Shown piece by piece: positions 42,532 through 49,861 of a stretch of 64,000 bases of DNA (within the stretch, counting starts at the first letter, position 1; every line of letters begins with the position of its first letter). The position numbers and the translations under genes are program-made. Where the stretch lies: contig NZ_JAIZZH010000004.1 in the NCBI RefSeq assembly GCF_020421205.1, forward strand, positions 124,001 through 188,000. Direction: 5' to 3'. Origin of the DNA: Hymenobacter pini. Lineage in GTDB: Bacteria > Bacteroidota > Bacteroidia > Cytophagales > Hymenobacteraceae. The notes below the pieces were generated by a model. The model did not search any database and was not told where the DNA came from. It worked only from the letters and a program-made list of their open reading frames with translations.

Positions 42532-43932
42532 ATGAACCCGACGACCATCACGCCCGCTCCCAAGAAATCGGCCCAGTTTCTGGTGGATGCCGACCGCAAA
42601 GCCTTCGACCTGGAGCACCGGCGCAAAATCCGGTTCAACATTGGCAAGTACAACGCGGCCGTACAGACGGGTATGGGCTTTTACCAGGACCACGAGCTGG
42701 CCCGCGACCGGGCGGCCTACCTGAAAAGCCAGGTGATTAACCGGCTGGATGAGTACCTGCTGCAGTTTGAGCAGAACTTTACAGCCCGGGGCGGCAAGGT
42801 GATTTGGGCGCAGAACGCGGAGGAGGCCCTGTTTGAGGTGGGCAAGATTATGGAGCGCCGCCATGCTCGCACCGTAGTGAAAGCCAAGAGCATGACCACC
42901 GAGGAGATTCACCTGAACAAGTACCTTGAAAAACGCGGAATTGAGTCCGTGGAGACGGATTTGGGCGAGTTCATTGTGCAGCTGAATGGGGAGCGGCCCT
43001 ACCACATCGTCACGCCGGCCATGCACCTGAGCAAGCTGGATATTGCCGACATCTTCGTGAAGCACCTGGGCATTGAGTACACTGACGACGCCCAGAAGCT
43101 GGTGCTCACGGCCCGCCACCTGCTGCGCAACAAGTACACCGCCGCCGAAGTGGGCGTAACGGGCGGCAACTTCCTCATTGCCGATACCGGAGCCGTGTGC
43201 GTGACGGAAAATGAGGGCAATGCCCGTCTTTCGGCCACTTTCCCCAAAACCCACATTGCTATTGTGGGCATTGAGAAGGTGATTCCGAGGCTGCAGGACC
43301 TGGATTTGTTCTGGCCCCTGCTCAGCACCAGCGGCACCGGCCAGCAGGTAACGGTGTACAACACCATTTACACCGGCCCCCGCCAGCCCCTGGAGAAGGA
43401 CGGTCCCGAAGAAATGGTGGTGATTCTGCTGGACAACGGCCGCACCAACCTACTCGCCCAGCCCGACAAGCGCGAAGCCCTGCAATGCATCCGGTGCGGG
43501 GCCTGCCTGAATATCTGCCCGGTGTACAAAAATATCGGCGGCCACACCTACGAGGCCACGTATTCCGGCCCCATTGGCTCGGTGATTACGCCCCACCTCT
43601 CGGGCATGGCCGAAAACAAGCACCTAAGCTACGCCAGCAGCCTGTGCGGGGCCTGCACCTCGGTGTGCCCGGTGCGCATTCCTATTCACAACATCCTGCT
43701 CAAAAACCGCCAGCAAAGCGTGCAGGAGGGCCTGACGGAAAAGGAGGAGCGCCGGGCTATCAGCCTGTGGCTGCACGGCATGAAGCACCGCTGGGTATGG
43801 GATTTGGCTCCGGCCTCGGCCAAAAACTGGGTGCTGAGCCGCCTGCTGGGTGAAGTAGGCTGGAGCAAGCGCCGCGACGCCGTGCAGGTAGCCCCCAAAA
43901 CATTCCGCCAGCTCTGGAAGGAGCGCAAGTAG
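42532..43932 (+). CDS. lutB: LutB/LldF-type lactate utilization iron-sulfur protein
   Basis: This 466-residue protein has an N-terminal LUD domain (for example GVTGGNFLIADTGAVCVTENEGN) and two ferredoxin-like 4Fe-4S clusters, CIRCGACLNICPVY and CGACTSVCPVRIP. A C-terminal helical tail follows. In LutABC/LldEFG it oxidises L-lactate together with LutA and LutC. Neither partner is adjacent, so they may lie elsewhere or this copy may act with other proteins. The ATG is 28 bases after the -7 element. Confidence 0.9.
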   Translation: MNPTTITPAPKKSAQFLVDADRKAFDLEHRRKIRFNIGKYNAAVQTGMGFYQDHELARDRAAYLKSQVINRLDEYLLQFEQNFTARGGKVIWAQNAEEALFEVGKIMERRHARTVVKAKSMTTEEIHLNKYLEKRGIESVETDLGEFIVQLNGERPYHIVTPAMHLSKLDIADIFVKHLGIEYTDDAQKLVLTARHLLRNKYTAAEVGVTGGNFLIADTGAVCVTENEGNARLSATFPKTHIAIVGIEKVIPRLQDLDLFWPLLSTSGTGQQVTVYNTIYTGPRQPLEKDGPEEMVVILLDNGRTNLLAQPDKREALQCIRCGACLNICPVYKNIGGHTYEATYSGPIGSVITPHLSGMAENKHLSYASSLCGACTSVCPVRIPIHNILLKNRQQSVQEGLTEKEERRAISLWLHGMKHRWVWDLAPASAKNWVLSRLLGEVGWSKRRDAVQVAPKTFRQLWKERK

Positions 43933-43978
43933 CCCACCGCATCATGGCATTAACTAACCTGAACGGCATCAACGGAGT

Positions 43979-44012
43979 ACAAGCAAGGCGGCCACCCGGC
44001 TACCTTGCTTGT
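43979..44012 (+). repeat. Hairpin ending two bases before the channel-like gene start
   Basis: ACAAGCAAGG (43979-43988) pairs exactly with CCTTGCTTGT (44003-44012). It may be a terminator for lutB. Because the next ATG is at 44015, it would also occupy the ribosome-binding region of that gene. Confidence 0.5.
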
Positions 44013-44014
44013 TT

Positions 44015-45082
44015 ATGATTCCTCCCTTTGTAGTAAAAGCACTGGCCGGCGGGGCTGGGGCGTTTCTGGTCGCGTACACGGTGTTGGCCGCCATCCGCTC
44101 GTTTGTGATGCCCCGCAACGATTCGGTGCGCATCAACAACTGGTTATTTACGGGTTTGCGCCACTTGTTCACGGCCTTGGCCCGCTTGGGACGCACCTAC
44201 GAGCACCGTGACCGGACCATGGCCCTGTACGCCCCGGTAGGGCTGGTGGCGCTGCCCATTGCCTGGCTGGGGGCCGTGAGCCTGGGCTACACCGTCATAT
44301 TCTGGGCCTTAGGCGAAGGGGATTTGGAGCGGTGCTACCGCATCAGCAACAGCTCCTTGCTGACGCTGGGCTCCGAGGAACCCAGCAAGCACATGCTGCC
44401 CAACATTGTCTCGTACTCGGAGGCTACGCTGGGCCTGCTGCTGCTGACTCTGCTCATCTCCTACCTACCCACCATGTACCAAGCCTTTTCGCGGCGGGAA
44501 CAGGTGGTGGCCCGGCTGGAATTACGGGCCGGGGCCGAGCCCAGCGCCGTGGAGCTACTGTGCTGGCTAAGCCAGACCAACGCCCTGTGTGACGACAAAG
44601 AACAGTGGGGCACCTGGGAGGAATGGTTCGTTGAAATTGAGGAAACTCACACCTCGTTACCCGTACTGGCCTTTTTCCGTTCGCCCAAACCGGGACGCTC
44701 CTGGGTAATGGCCGCCGATATTGTGCTGGATGCCTCTGCCCTGCTCAGTAGCATTGTGGATGCGCCCCGCAACCCCCACCAAGAACTCTGCTTCAAGGCC
44801 GGCTGCCTGGCCGTGAACCGTGTTTCGCGCTTTTTCCGATACGAGGCCCAGTCGGAAGCGCCCGAGCCACTGAACGGCCACGACCCGCTGGAAACCCCCA
44901 CCCGCGCCAACTTCCGGCAGGCCTGCGCCCAATTGCGTGAGGCCAACATTCCCGTGCACGCCGACGAGGAAGCCGCCTGGCAGCAGTACCAGCAGCTACG
45001 CAGCCGCTACGCCGAGGCCATTGGTTACCTGGCCAAGCTGGTAATGGCCCCCGAAATCAAGACGATCAGGCCCAAGCAATAA
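44015..45082 (+). CDS. Two-pore-helix ion-channel-like membrane protein
   Basis: The 355-residue protein has an N-terminal helix (about residues 5-30) and a second helix (YAPVGLVALPIAWLGAVSL, about 70-95). A re-entrant-like segment SNSSLLTLGSEEPS is followed by EATLGLLLLTLLISYLPTMY. This is the pattern of an Ion_trans_2 pore: pore helix, TLG-type filter, inner helix. The filter lacks TVGYG, reading TLGSE, so potassium selectivity should not be assumed. A long cytoplasmic helical tail follows. No catalytic motif is visible. TTG 44009 is an alternative start. Confidence 0.6.
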   Translation: MIPPFVVKALAGGAGAFLVAYTVLAAIRSFVMPRNDSVRINNWLFTGLRHLFTALARLGRTYEHRDRTMALYAPVGLVALPIAWLGAVSLGYTVIFWALGEGDLERCYRISNSSLLTLGSEEPSKHMLPNIVSYSEATLGLLLLTLLISYLPTMYQAFSRREQVVARLELRAGAEPSAVELLCWLSQTNALCDDKEQWGTWEEWFVEIEETHTSLPVLAFFRSPKPGRSWVMAADIVLDASALLSSIVDAPRNPHQELCFKAGCLAVNRVSRFFRYEAQSEAPEPLNGHDPLETPTRANFRQACAQLREANIPVHADEEAAWQQYQQLRSRYAEAIGYLAKLVMAPEIKTIRPKQ

Positions 45083-45087
45083 GGCTG

Positions 45088-45993
45088 TTAACCGGCATCC
45101 TCATCGGGCAGAATCTGCACATCCTGCACCAGCACCATCTTCTCAATTTCGCGGCCCCGGGGCGTATTGGCCAAGCCACCGAGGGCGGTTTCCTTATACC
45201 GGGTTTCCATGCTCTGCCCCACCTCGCCCAGTGCCGCCACGCACTGGTCCACGGGAATTACCGGGTCGACGCCGGCAATGGCAATCTGGGCGGAGCTGAA
45301 GGCAATGGCCGAGGCGGAGGCATTGCGCACCACGCAGGGCACTTCCACAAGGCCCGCCACCGGGTCGCACACCAGGCCCAGCATGCATTGGATGGTAATG
45401 GCCACGGCGGCAAAGGTTTCCTCCACGGAGCCGCCCAGGCAGTACACAATGGCCCCCGCGCCCATAGCCGCCGCCGAGCCAGTTTCAGCCTGGCAGCCGC
45501 CCACAGCCCCGGCCAGGGAGGCGTTCTGCTCGATGATAAGGGCCACGCCGGCCGCTACAAGCAGTCCTTCCAGAATCTGGCGGTCCTCCAGCTTGTGTAA
45601 GTCCTGGAGCGTAACCAGCACGCCCGGCAGAATGCCAGAGGCCCCGGCCGTGGGGGCGGCCACTACCCGGCCCATGCAGGAATTCACCTCTTTCGCTCCC
45701 AGCGCCCGCGTAATCAGGTTTTTAAACTCGGGAGAAAGTACCGTTACCGGCGAAGCGGCAATTTTCTTGGCCCCGTTGTTCACCATGCCCGAGCGGGAAG
45801 TCATGTTCTGGGTGAGGCCGGTGTGCACCGCGTCGCGCATCACATCGTAGGCCCGCTGCAGGCCCGTCCAGATTTCCTCTTCCGAGCGGCCTTTCTGCTC
45901 TACTTCGTAGGCAAGCACAGGTTGGTATAGGGGCTCACCGGTGGAGGCACAATGGGCCTGCCAGCTGGCAAAATCAGTGAATAGCAATGACAT
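45088..45993 (-). CDS. sdaAA: L-serine ammonia-lyase, iron-sulfur-dependent, alpha subunit
   Basis: This 301-residue protein corresponds to the catalytic alpha domain of SdaA-type serine dehydratase, which converts L-serine to pyruvate and ammonia using a 4Fe-4S cluster. It shows NSCMGRVVAAPTAGASGILP, GGCQAETGSAAAMGAGA and CDPVAGLVEVPCVVRNA, which contain the cluster cysteines. The beta domain is not in this gene; a separate beta gene is not in the window. ATG 45993 is chosen because residues upstream to 46131 do not match the family. The msrB gene lies upstream on the same strand, behind a terminator. Confidence 0.9.
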   Translation of the reverse strand: MSLLFTDFASWQAHCASTGEPLYQPVLAYEVEQKGRSEEEIWTGLQRAYDVMRDAVHTGLTQNMTSRSGMVNNGAKKIAASPVTVLSPEFKNLITRALGAKEVNSCMGRVVAAPTAGASGILPGVLVTLQDLHKLEDRQILEGLLVAAGVALIIEQNASLAGAVGGCQAETGSAAAMGAGAIVYCLGGSVEETFAAVAITIQCMLGLVCDPVAGLVEVPCVVRNASASAIAFSSAQIAIAGVDPVIPVDQCVAALGEVGQSMETRYKETALGGLANTPRGREIEKMVLVQDVQILPDEDAG

Positions 45994-46109
45994 GGGTGGG
46001 GCGAAAATGGGTGGTAATGCCGCTATAACAGCGCCGGTTTCAGGCAAGTTGCGGAGGCGGGCTACGAAAGTCGGGAGAAATTCGACAGCTCCGGTACATG
46101 CCCTAAAAA

Positions 46110-46142
46110 GTAATACCCCAGTGCTGTACACTGAGGTATTAC
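46110..46142 (-). terminator. Terminator of msrB (minus strand)
   Basis: Arms 46110-46123 and 46129-46142 (GTAATACCCCAGTG against CACTGAGGTATTAC) pair with one mismatch. On the minus strand the stem is followed directly by TTTTTAGGG. It separates msrB from sdaAA. Confidence 0.75.
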
Positions 46143-46169
46143 TCTACTTTATAGTATTCGGCTACCAGC

Positions 46170-46628
46170 CTACGCTTCTTGCTTTTCGCTAACCAGCTTG
46201 ATGGCGGCCGAGTTGATGCACAGGCGCAGGCCGGAGGGCGGCGGGCCATCGGGAAAGACGTGGCCCTGGTGGGCGTCGCAGACGTTGCAGAGCACTTCTA
46301 CGCGCGTCATGCCGTAGCTGGTGTCCTTCTTGTACTTGATGGCGTTTTCCTGCACCGGTTGGGTGAAGCTGGGCCAGCCCGTGCCGCTTTCGAACTTGGT
46401 GCGGGAGTCATAAAGCGGGGTGCCGCAGCAGACGCAGGCGTAGAGGCCGGCCTCGTGGGCCTCGCAGTATTCGCCGGTAAAGGCCCGCTCGGTGCCGTGC
46501 TGGCGGGTTACGTGGTATTGCTCGGGGGTGAGCTGGGCGCGCCACTCGGCGTCGGTCTTTTCTACTCGTTTATCGGGGGCCGGGCTGCCGTGGTTGGCCA
46601 GCCGGATTACATCATTCCAGGTTTGCAT
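46170..46628 (-). CDS. msrB: Peptide-methionine (R)-S-oxide reductase
   Basis: MsrB reduces methionine-R-sulfoxide. The 152 residues contain both zinc CxxC pairs (YACVCCGTPLY and VLCNVCDAHQGHVF), the SGTGWPSF loop, and the catalytic Cys in RLCINSAAI (usually RYCINSASL). No signal peptide is seen, so it is cytosolic. A minus-strand terminator follows the stop. Confidence 0.95.
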   Translation of the reverse strand: MQTWNDVIRLANHGSPAPDKRVEKTDAEWRAQLTPEQYHVTRQHGTERAFTGEYCEAHEAGLYACVCCGTPLYDSRTKFESGTGWPSFTQPVQENAIKYKKDTSYGMTRVEVLCNVCDAHQGHVFPDGPPPSGLRLCINSAAIKLVSEKQEA

Positions 46629-46697
46629 GGTTGCGGAGGATAAGATCAGAAAGTCAACTACTGTGCAAACGCGGGGGCCGGGCCGGAAGTTTTCCGG

Positions 46698-47351
46698 CTA
46701 CTCATCAAATCCCCAGCTCTGAAGCGGGCATTCTTTTTCCCAGCCGCCCCCGGGCTTGCGGCGGTAGGTTAACAACGTCCCCGATTCACCCGTTATCCAG
46801 AACCGGTGCTCCCAGATAACGACGCGGTTGTAGTCAGCGCTGAATAAGGGCAACGTGTAAGCATAGTATGGCTGCTTCCGTTTGGATGGGCGGATGCGGT
46901 GCACGCCCGGAAAAGCCGGCCACCGAGGCAGCTTACGCCGGCGGTACGTTGCCTCCATCTGCCGTAAGTCAGCAGAATTGAACCTGACCGTACAAAACAG
47001 CCGCCGCCATTCTCCCCGAAAACCTGCCAGCTGAGCCGGCGAGTAAATTGTAGTATCGGCTGAATGCAGCAGGAACAGCCGATACTTAAACAGCCGGCTG
47101 GTATCACTGCCATGTCCGTATTGATACATCAGGCTGGTATCACCAGGAAATACGGAAATGCCGCCTAGCTCCGCCACGGACCAGTAAACGGGCTGGTCAT
47201 GCAGACGGCGGATGCTGGTTCCCAACCTTGCAGCGGCCAGCTTCCAGCGCATGAAGTTGATGGTGGCCGTATCGTAGGAAGCTATGGGTGCGGGCTGTGC
47301 CGGGGCGTGCAGGCTTACCAGCAAAAGCACGAATACTATGTAAGAGCGCAT
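46698..47351 (-). CDS. Hypothetical secreted protein
   Basis: This 217-residue protein has a signal peptide (MRSYIVFVLLLVSLHAPAQP). It has no domain I recognise. The body is rich in Arg, Tyr and Trp, with a basic central region (TYRRRKLPRWPAFPGVHRI) and beta-type strands near the end (YYAYTLPLFSADYNRVVIWE), compatible with a periplasmic beta protein. It is upstream of msrB, 69 bases apart, on the same strand. Confidence 0.6.
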   Translation of the reverse strand: MRSYIVFVLLLVSLHAPAQPAPIASYDTATINFMRWKLAAARLGTSIRRLHDQPVYWSVAELGGISVFPGDTSLMYQYGHGSDTSRLFKYRLFLLHSADTTIYSPAQLAGFRGEWRRLFCTVRFNSADLRQMEATYRRRKLPRWPAFPGVHRIRPSKRKQPYYAYTLPLFSADYNRVVIWEHRFWITGESGTLLTYRRKPGGGWEKECPLQSWGFDE

Positions 47352-47461
47352 ACCTAGAGGTTGTCAGAATCTTCCTGAAGATGCCGCTACACGAAAAATT
47401 CCACACTACCTACCATAAAACCGCCTTCCGCTGATTCTTATCCAATTGCTCCATTGAATAG

Positions 47462-48250
47462 CTACAGAACCTCATTCGTAGCCTTGGAAGAGAAACGCTG
47501 CCACTGCCGCCGGGCAAACTGCAGAAAGGCGGGCGGGGCGTTTAGAAACTCCTTTTCGTTTTCGTAGCGGCCCGCGAGCAGCTCGTAGTGCTCCTCCAGC
47601 CGGGCCGCACTAATGGTATCGAGGCAGCAGGGGTTGGCAGGTACACGCTGGGCAGCGGGCACCGAATCGTATTGCACAACGGTATGTCCACGCAGGGCAT
47701 ATTTGGCAGCACCTTCGCGCATAATCAGCTTAAAGGTGGCCGGGCTTACATCACTGGTGCAGGTGAGAGAGTACAGCAGGGTGGTTTCCGTTTGGCCATC
47801 GTGGTCCAGGTCGGTTACGGTGGTAGCACCCGGTACGGGGCCAATCCACAAATCGAACGGGCAGTGCTGCACGCCGTCCTGCAGGTGCCATAACTCCTGC
47901 CACTTACCGCCCCGCTGCACGTATTGACGGGCGTACATCTCTACGTGGCTGGCTCCATCTGGCTCATCGGGGTTGGTGGGTTCGTCCTGCTCCGGGGTCC
48001 GGGTTATTACCAGCAGATTCAGGCCGTTGGCATCCGCCCACTGTTTTATTTCGAGCACGTTGCCAGGTTGGCTGGGTACTCCGGCAGGCATCTGAGTGGT
48101 GGGCACTGACCGCACCGTCACCGAGTCCGGAGTTTCTGGGGCAGCCGTTGCACTCGGCTTATCAGGAACTGCGGAGCCAATAGCCTTTTCAGACTGTGGT
48201 TCAGAACAGCCCAGCACAACCAAGGCCAGCAGCGAGAGAGAATAGCGCAT
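47462..48250 (-). CDS. Putative lipoprotein resembling M949_RS01915-type surface polysaccharide proteins
   Basis: This 262-residue lipoprotein starts MRYSLSLLALVVLGCSE, with lipobox VVLGC. A Pro/Thr-rich linker precedes the soluble domain. The calcium-loop-like VTDLDHDGQTETTLLYSL and the later TSDVSPATFKLIMREGAAKY-ALRG stretch resemble Bacteroidota proteins annotated after M949_RS01915. I base that on memory of the pattern, so the name is tentative. Function unknown. Its start is 39 bases from the divergent nnr gene. Confidence 0.6.
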   Translation of the reverse strand: MRYSLSLLALVVLGCSEPQSEKAIGSAVPDKPSATAAPETPDSVTVRSVPTTQMPAGVPSQPGNVLEIKQWADANGLNLLVITRTPEQDEPTNPDEPDGASHVEMYARQYVQRGGKWQELWHLQDGVQHCPFDLWIGPVPGATTVTDLDHDGQTETTLLYSLTCTSDVSPATFKLIMREGAAKYALRGHTVVQYDSVPAAQRVPANPCCLDTISAARLEEHYELLAGRYENEKEFLNAPPAFLQFARRQWQRFSSKATNEVL

Positions 48251-48289
48251 TGTGTATCCGATACATCCGGTTTCAAGTATAGGCATTGT

Positions 48290-49819
48290 ATGAAAATCCT
48301 CTCCGCCGCCCAAACTCGCACCCTCGACGAAGGCACTATCAAAGCCCAAGGCATTACCTCGCTGGAGCTAATGGAACGCGCGGCCACGGCTTTGCTCAAC
48401 TGGCTCCTGGATACGCTGCACCCCGCCGCCGACACGCCCTTCCACATCCTCTGCGGCCCCGGCAACAACGGCGGCGACGGGTTGGCCCTGGCCCGACTGC
48501 TGCACCAGGCTGGCTATCAGCCCCAGGTGTGGCTGCTTCCCGCCGAAAAAACCTCTCCCGATTACACGGCCAACCTGCAGTGCCTGCCCGCCGCCGTACC
48601 CCGCCATGAGCTACACGCCCGGCAGCTGCCGACTTTTCCGGCCGGAGCCGTGGTGCTGGATGCCTTGTTTGGCACCGGACTGAGCCGGCCGCTGGCGGGG
48701 CTGGCGGCGCAGGTAGTCACGCACCTCAATCAGTCGCAGGCCCTATGCATTGCCGTGGACATGCCCTCGGGACTACTAACCGACGCGCCGCAACCCGCCG
48801 ACAGTGCCGTGGTGCAGGCACACTACACGCTCAGCTTCGAGTTGCCCAAGCTGGCATTCTTTCTACCCCAAAATGCTGAGTTTGTGGGTGAGTGGGAGTT
48901 GCTGCCGATTGGGTTGGAAACTTCAGTTATCCACAAATTAGCTGTGGATAACTGCTTTATTGAGGAAAACTTTCTGGTGGGCCGGTATCCTAAGCGCCCG
49001 AAGTTCAGCCATAAAGGTACCTTTGGTCACGCGTTGCTGCTGGCCGGCAGTCAGGGTAAGATTGGGGCGGCCGTGCTGGCCTCCCAGGCGTGCCTGCGCG
49101 GAGGCGTAGGCCTGCTGACCACTCGCATTCCACAGGTAGGCTACGATATCCTGCAAACCGCCGCGCCAGAGGCCATGTGCCTGCCCGACCCAGCTTCTGA
49201 TAATATTTCCGAATTGCCGGACCTGAAGCCCTACGCCGCCGTAGGCATCGGGCCGGGCCTGGGCCAGGAGGATGCCAGCCGGGAGGTACTGCGCCAGCTA
49301 CTGCAAACGGCCAAAGTGCCGCTGGTTATCGATGCCGACGCGCTTAACCTGTTGGGTGCAAACCGGGAGCTGCTGGAACTGCTGCCGCCCGATACTTTGC
49401 TTACCCCCCACCCCAAAGAGTTTGAGCGCCTGGTAGGCGAGCCCGCCCGCGACGATTATCACCGCCTGGAGCAGCTCCGGCAGTTTGCGCGGCAGCACAA
49501 GTGCTTCTGCGTGCTGAAGGGGGCTTACACGGCCTTAGCTACCCCAGATGGTCAGATATACTTTAACAGTACCGGCAACCCCGGCATGGCTACCGGCGGC
49601 AGCGGCGACGTACTTACGGGCCTGCTCCTGGCTCTGCGCGCCGACAAGCGCCTCTCTGCCTGCAACGCTGCGCTCATTGGCCTCTACGCCCACGGCCGCG
49701 CCGGCGACCTGGCAGTGCAGCAAACCGGTGAAGCCGGCCTGATAGCGGGGGATATTGTGCGCTTTATCGGCCCTGCTCTCCAAGAATTAGCCGATTCTCT
49801 GACGCACATTGTAGAGTAA
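48290..49819 (+). CDS. nnr: Bifunctional NAD(P)HX epimerase / ADP-dependent NAD(P)HX dehydratase
   Basis: This enzyme repairs hydrated NADH and NADPH. The 509 residues comprise an N-terminal YjeF epimerase domain (AAQTRTLDEGTI, CGPGNNGGDGLALARLL, DALFGTGLSRPL, AVDMPSGLLTD) and a C-terminal carbohydrate-kinase-like dehydratase. The dehydratase shows KGTFGHALLLAGSQGKIGAA, GIGPGLGQ, LTPHPKEFERL and NPGMATGGSGDVLTGLL with the catalytic Asp. The fused form is the common bacterial arrangement. A near-perfect hairpin overlapping the stop codon follows. Confidence 0.95.
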   Translation: MKILSAAQTRTLDEGTIKAQGITSLELMERAATALLNWLLDTLHPAADTPFHILCGPGNNGGDGLALARLLHQAGYQPQVWLLPAEKTSPDYTANLQCLPAAVPRHELHARQLPTFPAGAVVLDALFGTGLSRPLAGLAAQVVTHLNQSQALCIAVDMPSGLLTDAPQPADSAVVQAHYTLSFELPKLAFFLPQNAEFVGEWELLPIGLETSVIHKLAVDNCFIEENFLVGRYPKRPKFSHKGTFGHALLLAGSQGKIGAAVLASQACLRGGVGLLTTRIPQVGYDILQTAAPEAMCLPDPASDNISELPDLKPYAAVGIGPGLGQEDASREVLRQLLQTAKVPLVIDADALNLLGANRELLELLPPDTLLTPHPKEFERLVGEPARDDYHRLEQLRQFARQHKCFCVLKGAYTALATPDGQIYFNSTGNPGMATGGSGDVLTGLLLALRADKRLSACNAALIGLYAHGRAGDLAVQQTGEAGLIAGDIVRFIGPALQELADSLTHIVE

Positions 49820-49859
49820 GGCGGACTTGCGCTTGTAAAACAAGTCCACCTTACTCTAC
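49811..49859. terminator. Bidirectional hairpin overlapping the nnr stop codon
   Basis: Arms 49811-49829 and 49841-49859 (GTAGAGTAAGG-GGACTTG core) pair over 19 bases with one mismatch and an 11-base loop. The TAA of nnr lies within the left arm. It separates nnr from the convergent GH92 gene. Confidence 0.75.
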
Positions 49860-49861
49860 AC

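Noticed and set aside
48250..48349. N-terminal extension of the minus-strand lipoprotein beyond its signal peptide
   Set aside because: It would overlap the nnr start on the other strand and place residues before a clear lipoprotein signal.
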